Below are positions 26,114-34,945 of a stretch of 64,000 bases of DNA, piece after piece. Both the position numbers and the translations under genes were made by a program. The notes beneath the pieces are model-generated. The model made no database searches and was not told where the DNA came from. It saw only the letters and a program-made list of their open reading frames with translations. The DNA is taken from assembly GCF_004114375.1 (NCBI RefSeq), contig NZ_CP034692.1:1860001-1924000 (forward strand), in the 5' to 3' direction. Every line of letters starts with the position of its first letter. The stretch's first letter is position 1. Source of the DNA: Halorubrum sp. BOL3-1 (GTDB taxonomy: Archaea > Halobacteriota > Halobacteria > Halobacteriales > Haloferacaceae).

Positions 26114-26555
26114 ATGCTGTGGGTCGGCGCCGCGTCGCTTAGGCGTAACGGACCGGAACGATCGGAGTCCGACCGGGCGTGTTTCCACGACGGTCCTCGT
26201 CGTATGCGACGTTCCGACCGAGACTATCGAAGCCCCGGCCGCCCCTTCGAGTCCCACCCCGCGACCGTCCCGCACCTCACGCCTCCCCGGCCTCGTCACC
26301 GGCGCTACGCGCCGGTTGCAAGCGAGAGCTTCGCTCTCGCCCTGTCGCTGGCACCCTCCGCTTCGCTCCGGGGCCAGCGACTCCCTCGCGCGGCGCTGTC
26401 GCCGGCGGCTTCTCCGCCGGCTATCAGAGAGGCCTTCGGTCTCTCCCTACTCGCGGTCGCCGAGGGCGACCGCTCGCAGGCGCGGGCCGGAGGAATGGAC
26501 CGGGGACAGGATTCGAAGAGCAACCCTTACGCGCGCGGCTCCCGGACCGGTTCTC
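26114..26555. repeat. Intergenic region with hairpin repeat copy C (26228-26495)
   Basis: The large hairpin is reduced to about 23 nt (cgaagccccggccgccccttcg). The family core, with one change, lies at 26276-26295. After it come at least six hairpins with short loops within 175 bp: 26298-26316, 26322-26340, 26345-26380, 26401-26421, 26426-26445 and 26455-26471. Between the divergent folC-folP and ABC exporter genes I see no other gene. Confidence 0.8.
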
Positions 26556-27623
26556 ATGGACGAAACGACAGCCGAAGCGGGCGCGTCGACCGCCTCGGCC
26601 GCGGCGTCGTCGACGCCGGGCGACGGCGGGAGTTCCGGTACCGACCCCGTCGTCGTCGGCGAGGGCGTCGCGAAGGCGTACGGCGACGTCGTCGCGCTCG
26701 GCGGGGTCGACCTTGACGTCGCCGCGGGCGAGGTGTTCAGTCTCATCGGCCCCAACGGCGCCGGGAAGACGACCCTAGTCCGCGCGCTCACGGGCACGAC
26801 CGAGGCGGACGGCGACCTGCGCGTCTTCGGTGAGCCGCCGCGAGCGGTCGACCCCGCCCGGATCGGGCTGCTCCCGCAGTCGTTCGACCCGCCCGCGCGG
26901 CTCACGGCGCGCGAGCTGGTCGACTACTACGGCGGGCTGTACGACGCGGCGCGCGACACCGAGTCGGTCCTCGACGACGTGGGAATGGCCGACGACGCCG
27001 ACGCCTGGTACGAGACGCTCTCTGGCGGCCAGAAGCGCCGGACCTGCGTCGCGACCGCCGTCGTCAACGACCCCGACCTGCTCTTCCTCGACGAGCCGAC
27101 GACCGGGATCGACCCCGCCGGGCGCCGGGCGATCCACCGGCTGATCGAGCGGCTCGCCGCGGGCGGCACGACCGTCTTCCTCACGAGCCACGCGATGGAC
27201 GAGGTCGAGCGGCTCGCGGACCGGGTCGCCCTCCTGCGCGACGGCGAGGTCGTCGCCGGCGGCGCGCCGGACCGCCTCGTCGCGGACCACGGCGGCGCCC
27301 CGCGGCTCGACGCGACGACCGCGGAGCCGGCGACCGCCGGGGTCGTCGAGACCGTCGCCGCCGGCGTCCGCGAGCGCCTCGGGACCGACCCGACGGTCGA
27401 GGCGACGGACGACGGGATCCGGGTGCGGGGCGTGCGCCCGGAGGCCATCGGTGACGCGGTCGACGCGCTCGACGGCGCCGGCGTCGCCTTCGAGTCGCTC
27501 TCGTGGTCGGAGCCGTCGCTTGAAGACGTGTACCTGCGTCTCACCGGCGAGGAGTACGCCCGGCGCGGCGGGGACGCGGACGTCGAGTCGGTCGAAGCGG
27601 GCGACGCGGAGGGCAACCGATGA
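26556..27623 (+). CDS. ABC exporter ATP-binding protein
   Basis: The protein has 355 residues. A low-complexity Ala/Thr/Ser N-terminus (about 30 residues) precedes the ATPase domain, which has Walker A GPNGAGKT, signature LSGGQKRR, Walker B LLFLDEPTTGID and switch His (LTSHAMDE). A C-terminal extension of about 100 residues ends with SLEDVYLRLTGEEY, as in DrrA/CcmA/NatA-like exporters. The next gene, the permease, overlaps by ATGA, so they form one exporter. The substrate is unknown. Confidence 0.9.
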   Translation: MDETTAEAGASTASAAASSTPGDGGSSGTDPVVVGEGVAKAYGDVVALGGVDLDVAAGEVFSLIGPNGAGKTTLVRALTGTTEADGDLRVFGEPPRAVDPARIGLLPQSFDPPARLTARELVDYYGGLYDAARDTESVLDDVGMADDADAWYETLSGGQKRRTCVATAVVNDPDLLFLDEPTTGIDPAGRRAIHRLIERLAAGGTTVFLTSHAMDEVERLADRVALLRDGEVVAGGAPDRLVADHGGAPRLDATTAEPATAGVVETVAAGVRERLGTDPTVEATDDGIRVRGVRPEAIGDAVDALDGAGVAFESLSWSEPSLEDVYLRLTGEEYARRGGDADVESVEAGDAEGNR

Positions 27624-28375
27624 CCCGACTCGGCCGGATCCGAACGGAGGCGCTCGCGGCGTCGCGCTCGTTCGCCCGCCGCCGGACGGCGGTGTTTTTC
27701 ACGTTCTTTTTCCCCGTCATCCTGGTCGTCATCTTCGGCGCGCTGGTGCGGACCCAGCCGACCGGGGGCGGCCTCTTCGCGGAGCCGGCGGGCTACTACA
27801 TCCCGGGCTACCTCGCGGTCGTCGTCCTGTTCACGCCGCTGTCGCGGGTCGGCTCCGAGATCGCGCGTCACCGCGACGGCGGGCGGTTCGAGAAGCTGGC
27901 GACGACGCCGCTGTCGCGCGCCGAGTGGCTCCTCGCGCACACGCTCGTCAACGTCGCGATCATCGGCGCCGCGAGCCTGCTCATCCTCGGTCTCGTGTTA
28001 GCAGTGACGGACGCGACGCTGATCGTCTCGTCCGCGCTGGCCGTGCTCCCGGTCTTCGTCGCGGTCGGGGTCGCGCTCTTCTGCGGGCTCGGCGCCGTCC
28101 TCGGCGCGGTCGCGGACTCGCAGGACGGCGTGATCGCCGCGAGCAACACGGTCGCGCTCCCCCTCCTCTTCCTCTCCGAGACGTTCGTCACCCCGTCGCT
28201 GCTGCCGGAGTGGTTCCTGCCGGCGGTCGCCGCCTCGCCGCTGACGTACTTCGCGCGCGGGACCCGAGCGGTCACCTTCGAGGGCGGCGCGTGGGGCGGC
28301 GACCTGCTCGTGTTGACCGCGCTCGCCGCCGGCTTCCTCGCGGTCGGCGCGTACGCGGTGCCGCGGACGGAGTGA
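27620..28375 (+). CDS. ABC-2 type exporter permease
   Basis: The protein has 251 residues and six hydrophobic segments. The N-terminal helix (about 20-45) includes FFTFFFPVILVVIFGAL. The core contains GGRFEKLATTPLSRAEWLLAH, the ABC-2 coupling region, and the C-terminal half has the LPLLFLSETFVTPSLLPEWF motif of DrrB/NodJ-like proteins. Its start overlaps the ATPase gene by 4 bp. It forms the membrane pore, probably as a homodimer. Confidence 0.9.
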   Translation: MTRLGRIRTEALAASRSFARRRTAVFFTFFFPVILVVIFGALVRTQPTGGGLFAEPAGYYIPGYLAVVVLFTPLSRVGSEIARHRDGGRFEKLATTPLSRAEWLLAHTLVNVAIIGAASLLILGLVLAVTDATLIVSSALAVLPVFVAVGVALFCGLGAVLGAVADSQDGVIAASNTVALPLLFLSETFVTPSLLPEWFLPAVAASPLTYFARGTRAVTFEGGAWGGDLLVLTALAAGFLAVGAYAVPRTE

Positions 28376-28437
28376 CCGGAACGGAACCGTCCTTTTATAC
28401 CCGCAGCCCGCGTGCCAGCGGACAGAGAGGAAGAGCG

Positions 28438-28596
28438 TTGACTACCGTTCACTTCACCTGTACGGACTGCGCGCAGACCATCGAGGTCAACGACGCGATG
28501 CGCGAGACGATACTCGACGCCGGCTGCCCGGTGTGTACCGCGACCGCGGCCGAGGAGGACTTCGCCGCGACCTGCGAGTCAGTGACCCACGACTGA
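28438..28596 (+). CDS. Small zinc-ribbon protein (DUF7560-like)
   Basis: The protein has 52 residues from a TTG start: TTVHFTCTDCAQTIEV, then CPVCTATAAEEDFAA. Two CxxC knuckles form a zinc site. A TATA-like ttttatac lies at 28393-28400. The last four codons, giving VTHD and the TGA, lie inside a 20-nt hairpin of IS200/IS605 type, so the original C-terminus was probably replaced. The function is unknown; related short haloarchaeal proteins are common. The DUF name is my best match and may be wrong. Confidence 0.65.
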   Translation: MTTVHFTCTDCAQTIEVNDAMRETILDAGCPVCTATAAEEDFAATCESVTHD

Positions 28597-28690
28597 AGTC
28601 GTGGGCCTTCGCCTCGTAGCTGTTTGAGCGTCGCGATCGCCGTCGAACCCGTGCCAGTCGTTACACGTTGACACACCGCGTCCGGTTGCT
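28586..28690 (-). mobile_element. Right-end scar of an IS200/IS605 (TnpB-type) element
   Basis: The sequence 28586-28605 is a perfect hairpin with 9-bp arms and a ga loop (cccacgact/agtcgtggg), which I recognise as the hallmark right end of haloarchaeal IS1341/TnpB elements. On its inner side the minus strand carries an open stretch (TGTGSTAIATLKQLRGEG) resembling the end of such a tnpB gene. The rest of the element is absent. Confidence 0.55.
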
Positions 28691-28726
28691 GAGGCTTTTT
28701 GCGTCGACCGCGACAACCCTTCGACG

Positions 28727-29740
28727 ATGGCTCCCGAACTCGACGAGATCGACCTCGGAACCGTGCCGCTCGGCCGGACCGGGCTGCGGACGAGCGAACT
28801 CCAGTTCGGCACGTGGCGGTTCGGCCGCGTGACCGAGGAAGGCAACGTGGAGATCGACGAGGACCGCGCCCGCGAGCTGCTCGACGCCTACGAGACCGCC
28901 GGCGGCCGGTATATCGACACCGCCGACGTGTACGGCGGCGGCGACTGCGAGCGCTGGATCGGTGACTGGCTCGCGGACCGCGACCGCGAGCGCTACACGA
29001 TCGCCTCGAAGGTGTACTGGCAGATCCGCGACGGCGACCCGAACAGCCGGGGCACGAACCGGAAGAACGTCCGCCACCGCGTCGACGCCCTGCTCGACCG
29101 GCTCGACACCGACTACCTCGACGTGCTCTACATCCACCGCTGGGACGACGAGACTCCCGCCCGCGAGCTGATGAAGACGCTGAACTGCCTCGTCGAGTCC
29201 GGCAAGGTCCACTACCTCGGCGCGTCGACGCTCCGCCCGAACGCCTGGAAGGTCGCTCGCGCAAACGCGATCGCGCGCAGCGAGGGGTGGGAGCCGTTCA
29301 GCGTGCTCCAGCCGCGGTACAACCTCGTCGACCGCGAGGTCGAGGGCGACTACCTGGAGTTCGCGCGCCAGCGCGACCTCGCCGTCTCCCCGTGGAGTCC
29401 GCTCGGGCAGGGCTTCCTGACCGGGAAGTACGACCGCGACGCCGACCTCCCCGACGACTCGAAGGCCGCCGAGTCGAGCCGCTTCCAGGAAGCGTACCTC
29501 ACCGGGGAGAACTTCGACGTTCACGACGAGCTGGACGCGGTCGCCGACGAGGTCGACGCCTCGCCCGCGCAGACCGCGCTCGCGTGGCTCGCCGGCCGCG
29601 ACGGCGTCACCGCGCCCATCGTCGGCGCGCGAACCGTCGACCAGCTCCGCGAGAACCTCGCGGCCGCGACGGTCGACCTCTCCGACGAGCGGGTCGAGCG
29701 CCTGACCGCCGCGAAGCCCGGCCCGTACGACGTTTTATAA
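28727..29740 (+). CDS. Aldo/keto reductase
   Basis: The protein has 337 residues. An (alpha/beta)8 barrel is indicated by the family motifs: FIDTADVYGGG-like YIDTADVYGGGDCE with the catalytic Asp and Tyr, IASKVYW with the Lys, and DVLYIHRWD with the His. NADPH-binding residues sit in the C-terminal GARTVDQLRENL. It reduces or oxidises a carbonyl compound; the substrate is unknown. It resembles the voltage-gated K+ channel beta/YghZ group. It converges with hisH, with about 14 bp between stops. Confidence 0.9.
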   Translation: MAPELDEIDLGTVPLGRTGLRTSELQFGTWRFGRVTEEGNVEIDEDRARELLDAYETAGGRYIDTADVYGGGDCERWIGDWLADRDRERYTIASKVYWQIRDGDPNSRGTNRKNVRHRVDALLDRLDTDYLDVLYIHRWDDETPARELMKTLNCLVESGKVHYLGASTLRPNAWKVARANAIARSEGWEPFSVLQPRYNLVDREVEGDYLEFARQRDLAVSPWSPLGQGFLTGKYDRDADLPDDSKAAESSRFQEAYLTGENFDVHDELDAVADEVDASPAQTALAWLAGRDGVTAPIVGARTVDQLRENLAAATVDLSDERVERLTAAKPGPYDVL

Positions 29741-29754
29741 GTCGACCGCGGCGC

Positions 29755-30414
29755 CTACCGCTCGGCGCAGTACTCGACGAAGTTCCGCAGAATCCGCAGC
29801 CCCGTCTCGCCGCTCTTCTCGGGGTGGAACTGCGTGCCGAACACGTTGCCGGCCTCGTTGGCGACGACCGCCGGGAAGTCGACGCCGTAGTCCGCGGTCG
29901 CGACGACCGCCTCCGGGTCCGAAGGCTCGGCGTAGTAGGAGTGGACGAAGTAGGCGTACTCGCCCTCAACGCCCTCGACGATCGGGTGGTCGCGCGTGAC
30001 CTCCAGCTCGTTCCAGCCCATGTGGGGCACCTTGCGGTCCACCCCGAACCGGACGTTGGTGCCGGGGACCAGATCCAGTCCCGTCACCTCGCCTTCGCCC
30101 TCGTGGTCCGCCTCCTCGCTCGTGGTGAGCAGCATCTGCATCCCGAGGCAGATCCCGAACAGGGGGCGGCCGGCGTCGGCGTGTTCGGTCAGCGCCTCGC
30201 GGAGCGGGCCGGCGTTCTCCATCCCCTCGCGGAACGCGCCGACGCCGGGAAGGACGACGCCGTCGGCCGCCGCGAACGCCTCCGGGTCGTCGGTGATCTC
30301 GACCGACGCGCCCGCGCGTTCGAGCCCGCGGGTCGCGGACCGGAGGTTTCCGAGGCCGTAGTCGACCAAGACGACGTCCGCCAGCGTCTCCGCGGGCGGC
30401 TCGAAGGTACTCAT
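29755..30414 (-). CDS. hisH: Imidazole glycerol phosphate synthase glutaminase subunit
   Basis: The protein has 219 residues, slightly long because of an N-terminal extension (MSTFEPPAET). The triad is visible: Cys89 in GICLGMQ, and His197 and Glu199 in QFHPEKS. It supplies ammonia from glutamine to HisF in histidine synthesis. There is no hisF in the window, so the his genes are scattered, as is usual in haloarchaea; hisE is at 37608. Confidence 0.95.
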   Translation of the reverse strand: MSTFEPPAETLADVVLVDYGLGNLRSATRGLERAGASVEITDDPEAFAAADGVVLPGVGAFREGMENAGPLREALTEHADAGRPLFGICLGMQMLLTTSEEADHEGEGEVTGLDLVPGTNVRFGVDRKVPHMGWNELEVTRDHPIVEGVEGEYAYFVHSYYAEPSDPEAVVATADYGVDFPAVVANEAGNVFGTQFHPEKSGETGLRILRNFVEYCAER

Positions 30415-30499
30415 GCTCCCGTTTCGGAGGGGGACGGGAAAATCGGTTTCCTTTTTTGACCCCGCCCGTCGGCGTCGACGCGGTGGCGGGTCGCGTCCG

Positions 30500-31648
30500 C
30501 TACTTCAGGAACGACCGCACCAACCGCTCGGGGAATCCCAAGATCAGTTGTACCGCGGCCATGGGTTCATCTTCCGCTCGGAGGTGGGCGCGCGTCCGCT
30601 GGGAGATCATCTCGACGGAGACGATGAGCAGGAAGATGACGATGATGGTCGCCATCATGTTCGTGTACGCGAACAGGCCCTGCTGGACTGAGAGGACGAG
30701 TCCGAGCCCGCCGGCGCCGATGATCCCCAGCCCGACGGCGATCCGGACGTTGATTTCGAAGACGTACAGCGTCCACGCAATAAACGAGTTCCGGACCTGC
30801 GCGAGCATCCCGAAGACGATTATCTGCGTCTTGCTCGCACCGGTGGTTCGCATCGCCTCGACCGGTCCGTCGCCGATCTCCTCGAGCTCGTCGGTGAACA
30901 GCCGACCGAGGTTGCCGATCGTGTCGGTCGCAACCGCCAGCGTCGCCGTCGTGGGGCTGATACCGCCAAGCGGGACGTATATCAGCACCCACACCAGCGC
31001 CGGAATGGACCGAATCGCCGACATCATTCCCCGGAAGAAGAAATTAAACGGGAACGGGGTAACGCGTCCGGAACCGAGGATGCTGAAAAGCAACGCGAGC
31101 GGGAACGCCATGATCGTTCCGGCGAAGCCTATCGCGAGGGTCTCTCCGGCGGCGCCGAACAGCTGTACCGGGCCGCCGGTCTGCGTGAACAGCAGGATGG
31201 GGTACTCGAACACGCTGTCCGCGCCGGCGAAGAACCCGCTGTCGTACAGCAGGTTCCGCTGTCGAATGAACGTCACGTACTCAGAGAATCCGCCCGGCAC
31301 GAATGCGACCCCGACCGGTCCTTCGCCGAACACGAGAAACGGGAAGTAATCCTGGAGCGCCTCGGCGAACGTCCCGAGGTACGACGGGAGGTCCGCCCGG
31401 AACCACTCGACCGTTTCGAGGGCCATCAAAAATAGGTACGTGACCACCGCGGCGACGAGCGCGTACCCGAGCCAGCGGCCTTTCCGCGCGATCGAGATCT
31501 CGTCGAACTGGCGCTCGACATCGTCGGACGCCGTCGACTCGCCTAACGAGTCGGACGCGGTGCCACCGTCCGGTTTCGCGGCGCCATCGTCAGCAGCCGC
31601 GTCACCGTTCTCGGGGGTAGATCGGCCGGAATCGGCATCTCGGTTCAT
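30500..31648 (-). CDS. phnE: Phosphonate/phosphate-type ABC transporter permease
   Basis: The protein has 382 residues. The polar N-terminus is about 70 residues long and acidic, then come a first helix near 75-95 and five further helices. The C-terminal region matches PhnE, including RTTGASKTQIIVFGMLAQVRNSFIAWTLYVFEINVRIA, the EAA-like loop. The gene starts with an ATG that overlaps the stop of the ATPase gene by 4 bp. It forms the membrane channel for a phosphonate or related oxyanion; which one is not known. Confidence 0.88.
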   Translation of the reverse strand: MNRDADSGRSTPENGDAAADDGAAKPDGGTASDSLGESTASDDVERQFDEISIARKGRWLGYALVAAVVTYLFLMALETVEWFRADLPSYLGTFAEALQDYFPFLVFGEGPVGVAFVPGGFSEYVTFIRQRNLLYDSGFFAGADSVFEYPILLFTQTGGPVQLFGAAGETLAIGFAGTIMAFPLALLFSILGSGRVTPFPFNFFFRGMMSAIRSIPALVWVLIYVPLGGISPTTATLAVATDTIGNLGRLFTDELEEIGDGPVEAMRTTGASKTQIIVFGMLAQVRNSFIAWTLYVFEINVRIAVGLGIIGAGGLGLVLSVQQGLFAYTNMMATIIVIFLLIVSVEMISQRTRAHLRAEDEPMAAVQLILGFPERLVRSFLK

Positions 31649-32442
31649 GGCGCCGCCTCCTCTTCGGTCGATTCGACGACATCGCCTTCGTCCCTCCTCT
31701 CGTCTGAAACGAACATTCCTTCGGTGTCGATATCGCCGTATATATCGTCAATGGCGTCTATCGTGAGCTCGTCGCGGTATCCGTCGAACACTTTTCGTCC
31801 CTCGTGGAGCCCGATGAATCGGGTCCCGAACTTCCGGGCAATGTTGACCTGATGAAGGCTCGTCAGGGTCGTGAGTCCCCGGTCTTCGGTCGTCTGTTTG
31901 AGGTATCGCATCACCTCCTGTGCGGAACCCGGGTCGAGACTCGACACGGGCTCGTCCGCGAGCATCACGCCGGGCTCTTGAACGAGAGCGCGGGCGATAC
32001 CGACGCGCTGTTGTTGGCCGCCGCTCATCTGTCGGACCTCGGAACGCGCCTCCCCGAGCAGTCCGACGGTGTCGAGCGCCTCCAACGAGCGGAGCTTCTC
32101 GTCTTCGCTCTGGAGTTGGAGGAGACTCGTCGGGAGTCCGTTCCGGCCGAGTGAGCCGGACAGGGCGTTCGAGTACGCCGTCATCTCCTCGATGAGGTTG
32201 TGCTGTTGGAAAATGAACGCGACGTCGCCGTCGTCGCTGGTGACCGGTCGGCCGTCGATCCGGACAGATCCCTCGGTCGGTTCCAGCAAGCCCCCGATAC
32301 AACGGAGCAGCGTCGACTTACCCGATCCGGAGACGCCCATGATGATGACGAACTCTCCTTCGGGGACTTCAAAGGAAACGTCTTCGAGCGCGACGGTGTC
32401 CCCGAACCGCTTCGTGAGGCCGTCGATAGTTATTTTTGACAT
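31645..32442 (-). CDS. phnC: Phosphonate-type ABC transporter ATP-binding protein
   Basis: The protein has 265 residues. Walker A is GVSGSGKS, the signature is QMSGGQQQRVG, Walker B is VMLADEPVSSLD and the switch His lies in TLTSLHQVN. The LHQV and the DEPVSSLDP box are typical of PhnC. It energises uptake through PhnE. It is preceded by phnD (about 120 bp upstream) and overlaps phnE. Confidence 0.9.
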   Translation of the reverse strand: MSKITIDGLTKRFGDTVALEDVSFEVPEGEFVIIMGVSGSGKSTLLRCIGGLLEPTEGSVRIDGRPVTSDDGDVAFIFQQHNLIEEMTAYSNALSGSLGRNGLPTSLLQLQSEDEKLRSLEALDTVGLLGEARSEVRQMSGGQQQRVGIARALVQEPGVMLADEPVSSLDPGSAQEVMRYLKQTTEDRGLTTLTSLHQVNIARKFGTRFIGLHEGRKVFDGYRDELTIDAIDDIYGDIDTEGMFVSDERRDEGDVVESTEEEAAP

Positions 32443-32563
32443 TCGATTGTGGTGACGTGATTGTGGTGTGTTGTCTGACCGCTAGAACCGTCGTTCGGTT
32501 CCGTTTTGGCCGCTTCGAGCCCGTTGCCCGGCGTCGACGAACGTCAGCTGACGTCCGCGGTCG

Positions 32564-33568
32564 TCAGCTGATGTCTTCGAACTCGATGGCGAGGTTGTCG
32601 ATGACGTCCTGAATCGGGGCGTAGTCGGAGCGGCCCGCCTCTTCGATCCCGGAGAACCACAGCTCTTCGTTGTCACCGACGTCGGAGGTGTCCTCGTGTT
32701 GGAACGCCTCTTCCGGCGCGTTCAGCATCGTGCTCTCGACCTCTTCGCGAACCGAGTCGTCCCAGTCGGCCCGCGAGACCATCGGCGCACGCGGAAGCGG
32801 GTCCGACACCGCGAGCAGCCGGAGCTCGCCGTGTTCGTCGCCGATGTTCTCGCCGGCGCTCGGGTACTCCGAGGAGGTCTCGGCGAACTCGGGGCTCATT
32901 TCGTCGAACTGCTCTTGGCTGATCCAGGACGCGGACTGGAACGCCCCCTGTCCGGCAGCGACGACCTCGTCGCGCTCGACCATGTTCGTTCGAGAGGTCT
33001 CGTGGTCCGAGTAGTTCGGTTCGAAGTCCGGCGGCTCGCCGTCGGGGGCCTCGCCGACATCGAGCCCGGCGTCCTGAAGCGTCGACAGCGGGACGAGCGT
33101 GCCGGACACCGACAGCGGGTCGGAGAAGTTGATCTGCGGGTTATCGAGGTCGGCGAGGTCCGAGAGCTCCTCGACGCCGCTGTCCATCGTCGTCGTGATT
33201 GTCGAGAAGTACTGTGCGGCGCCGAACGCGATCCGCATCCCGATGATGTCGAAGACGCTCTCGTCCGTCGCCGGTACGGCACCGGGCGAGACGCCGGATA
33301 TCTCCGCCTGCCCGTCGCGGAGCGCGGTTACCGTTTCGGTGTAACTCGCCGTGCGGGTCGTATTGATCGTGACGCCCACCTCTGACTCGATGTGTTCGAT
33401 GATCGGACGATACTGCGTCTGGATGTCAACGCTGGCTTCCGCGGGGTTCAACACCAGTTCGATGTCGGCCGCCTCGCCGCCGAGGCACCCAGCCGCCCCA
33501 ACAGCACTAGCGGCACCAGCTGTTTTCAAGAACGTACGCCGGTTCGCCGACCACCTGTTGTCGGACAT
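32564..33568 (-). CDS. phnD: Phosphonate-type ABC transporter substrate-binding lipoprotein
   Basis: The protein has 334 residues. The N-terminus has a Tat motif (RRTFLKTAG) and lipobox AAGC near residue 28, so it is lipid-anchored outside the membrane. The mature part belongs to the PhnD/phosphonate-binding group (VLNPAEASVDIQTQYRPIIEHIE; ADLDNPQINFSDPLSVSGTLVPL). It is first in the phnDCE operon. The ligand could be phosphonate, phosphite or phosphate. No C-P lyase genes are near. Confidence 0.88.
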   Translation of the reverse strand: MSDNRWSANRRTFLKTAGAASAVGAAGCLGGEAADIELVLNPAEASVDIQTQYRPIIEHIESEVGVTINTTRTASYTETVTALRDGQAEISGVSPGAVPATDESVFDIIGMRIAFGAAQYFSTITTTMDSGVEELSDLADLDNPQINFSDPLSVSGTLVPLSTLQDAGLDVGEAPDGEPPDFEPNYSDHETSRTNMVERDEVVAAGQGAFQSASWISQEQFDEMSPEFAETSSEYPSAGENIGDEHGELRLLAVSDPLPRAPMVSRADWDDSVREEVESTMLNAPEEAFQHEDTSDVGDNEELWFSGIEEAGRSDYAPIQDVIDNLAIEFEDIS

Positions 33569-33664
33569 ACAGACGGTACTTTCGCTCGCGTGACTAATCG
33601 TTTTCTATGTTTTCTATATAGATCATGAGCGACGGTCGCGGTCGCTGGCCGTCCGATCAGTGGA

Positions 33665-34297
33665 TCAGAACTCGCCCAACCGCGACTGTCCGTCACCGCC
33701 GTCACCCTCTCGACTGCCGACACCGCTCAGCTCGGCCGCCTGAGCGATCGTCTCGAAGAAGCCGTCGCGTTGGCTCCGGTCGTACAGCGTCGCCGCCGGG
33801 TGGACGGACAGCAGCACGCGCCGCGACTCCCCCGCGAGCCGGGCGTCGACCACGCCGCCCGACTCGGACGTTATCGCAACCGAGCGGTCGAGGAGGTGCT
33901 CGCTCGGCACCTTCCCGAGCGTCACGATCAGCGCCGGGTCGAGCCGGTCGACCTCGCACTCGAGGTGACCCCGGCAGTTCGCCAGCTCCTCGGTCGTCGG
34001 GTCGCGGTTGTCCGGCGGGCGGCAGCGCACGCAGTTCGTGATCCGCACGTCTGCGCGACCGAGCCCGGCGTCACGCAGCGCCTCGTCGAGCACGTCGCCC
34101 GAGCGCCCGACGAACGGCTCGCCCTCCTCGTCCTCGGTCGCGCCCGGTCCCTCCCCGACGAACAGCAGCTCCGCGTCCGTCGGCCCGACGCCGTCGACGA
34201 TTCGACTCCGGGACTCGACCAACGCCGGGCACCGCTCGCAGGCCGAAAGGCGCAGGTCCCCGTCGAGGGCGGAGCCGTCGCCGCCGTGTTCGCTCAT
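33665..34297 (-). CDS. Uracil-DNA glycosylase, family 4/5 type (4Fe-4S)
   Basis: The protein has 210 residues. The cluster cysteines are in CERCP near residues 20-23 and in TNCVRCRPPDN with ANCRGHL in the middle. The active-site motif is GEGPGATEDEEGEPFVG, and the second motif is HPAATLYD. It removes uracil from DNA, for instance after cytosine deamination. The C-terminal tail is Gly/Asp-rich. The exact subfamily (4 or 5) is not certain. Confidence 0.9.
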   Translation of the reverse strand: MSEHGGDGSALDGDLRLSACERCPALVESRSRIVDGVGPTDAELLFVGEGPGATEDEEGEPFVGRSGDVLDEALRDAGLGRADVRITNCVRCRPPDNRDPTTEELANCRGHLECEVDRLDPALIVTLGKVPSEHLLDRSVAITSESGGVVDARLAGESRRVLLSVHPAATLYDRSQRDGFFETIAQAAELSGVGSREGDGGDGQSRLGEF

Positions 34298-34360
34298 ACG
34301 AACGGATGGGGCGCGGTCGTCTAAGTAGCGTCGGTCGGTCCGAACAGGGGGTCGGCGCCG

Positions 34361-34945
34361 CTACGCCGTCGCCGCCGCCTCGCGATGGGCGCTTGCCGCG
34401 AGCGCCGCGATCCGAAGCGGTTCGCAGCGCCGGCGCCCGTCGCGGGTGAGCGCCCTGACCGCGGCGGCCGCCGCCTCGGCGTCGACGCCGACCGCGCGGA
34501 CGAACCGGGGTTCCGCGTCGGCGTCGCCCGCTTCGCCCTCACCCGGTGCGGCCGGAACGCGGGGCGGCAGCGACCGGTACGCGGCGAGGCGAGCGGCGAG
34601 CGCGTCGCCGTCGAACGCGTCCCGCAGGGCCGGTTCGAGTCCGGGGCTGTCCTCGTAGCTCACGGCGTACACCGGTCGGTCGAGCGTCTCGCGGAGTCGG
34701 TCGAGGTCGAGGAGGTTGAACCAGGCCGGCGCGACGCCCGCGCAGGCGACGTGGCGGACGTCCTCGCGGTCGAGCGCGCGCCAGCAGCGGATCACCGCGT
34801 CGGTCGCGTCGGTCCCGCCGACGGTACACCGCGCGAACGCGAAGCCGTCGGGGGTCCCGTCGGCGCGGACGACGACGCCGGCCGCGTGGCTCGCGTTGCG
34901 GGCGTCAGAGAAGGCGATACCGAGCGTGCGGCTCGGCGGCGTCAC
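34361..34945 (-). CDS. DUF99 (UPF0215) family protein, endonuclease V-like fold
   Basis: The protein has 194 residues from a GTG start. Family features are the start TLGIAFSDARNASHAAGVVVRADG, a central CAGVAPAWFNLLDLDRLRETLDRPVYAVSYE, and a basic C-terminus. The DUF99 fold is related to RNase H/endonuclease V, but its activity is not established. The GTG directly follows the stop of the DUF5786 gene (34946-34948), so they are co-transcribed. Confidence 0.8.
   Translation of the reverse strand: MTPPSRTLGIAFSDARNASHAAGVVVRADGTPDGFAFARCTVGGTDATDAVIRCWRALDREDVRHVACAGVAPAWFNLLDLDRLRETLDRPVYAVSYEDSPGLEPALRDAFDGDALAARLAAYRSLPPRVPAAPGEGEAGDADAEPRFVRAVGVDAEAAAAAVRALTRDGRRRCEPLRIAALAASAHREAAATA

Noticed and set aside
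26114-26299. N-terminal extension of FolC-FolP to 26299
   Set aside because: The added residues lack relation to FolC and run into the intergenic region; the ATG at 26113 starts directly before the conserved part.
26298-26471. Hairpin array as a CRISPR
   Set aside because: Stems differ from each other and there are no equal repeats with spacers of similar length.
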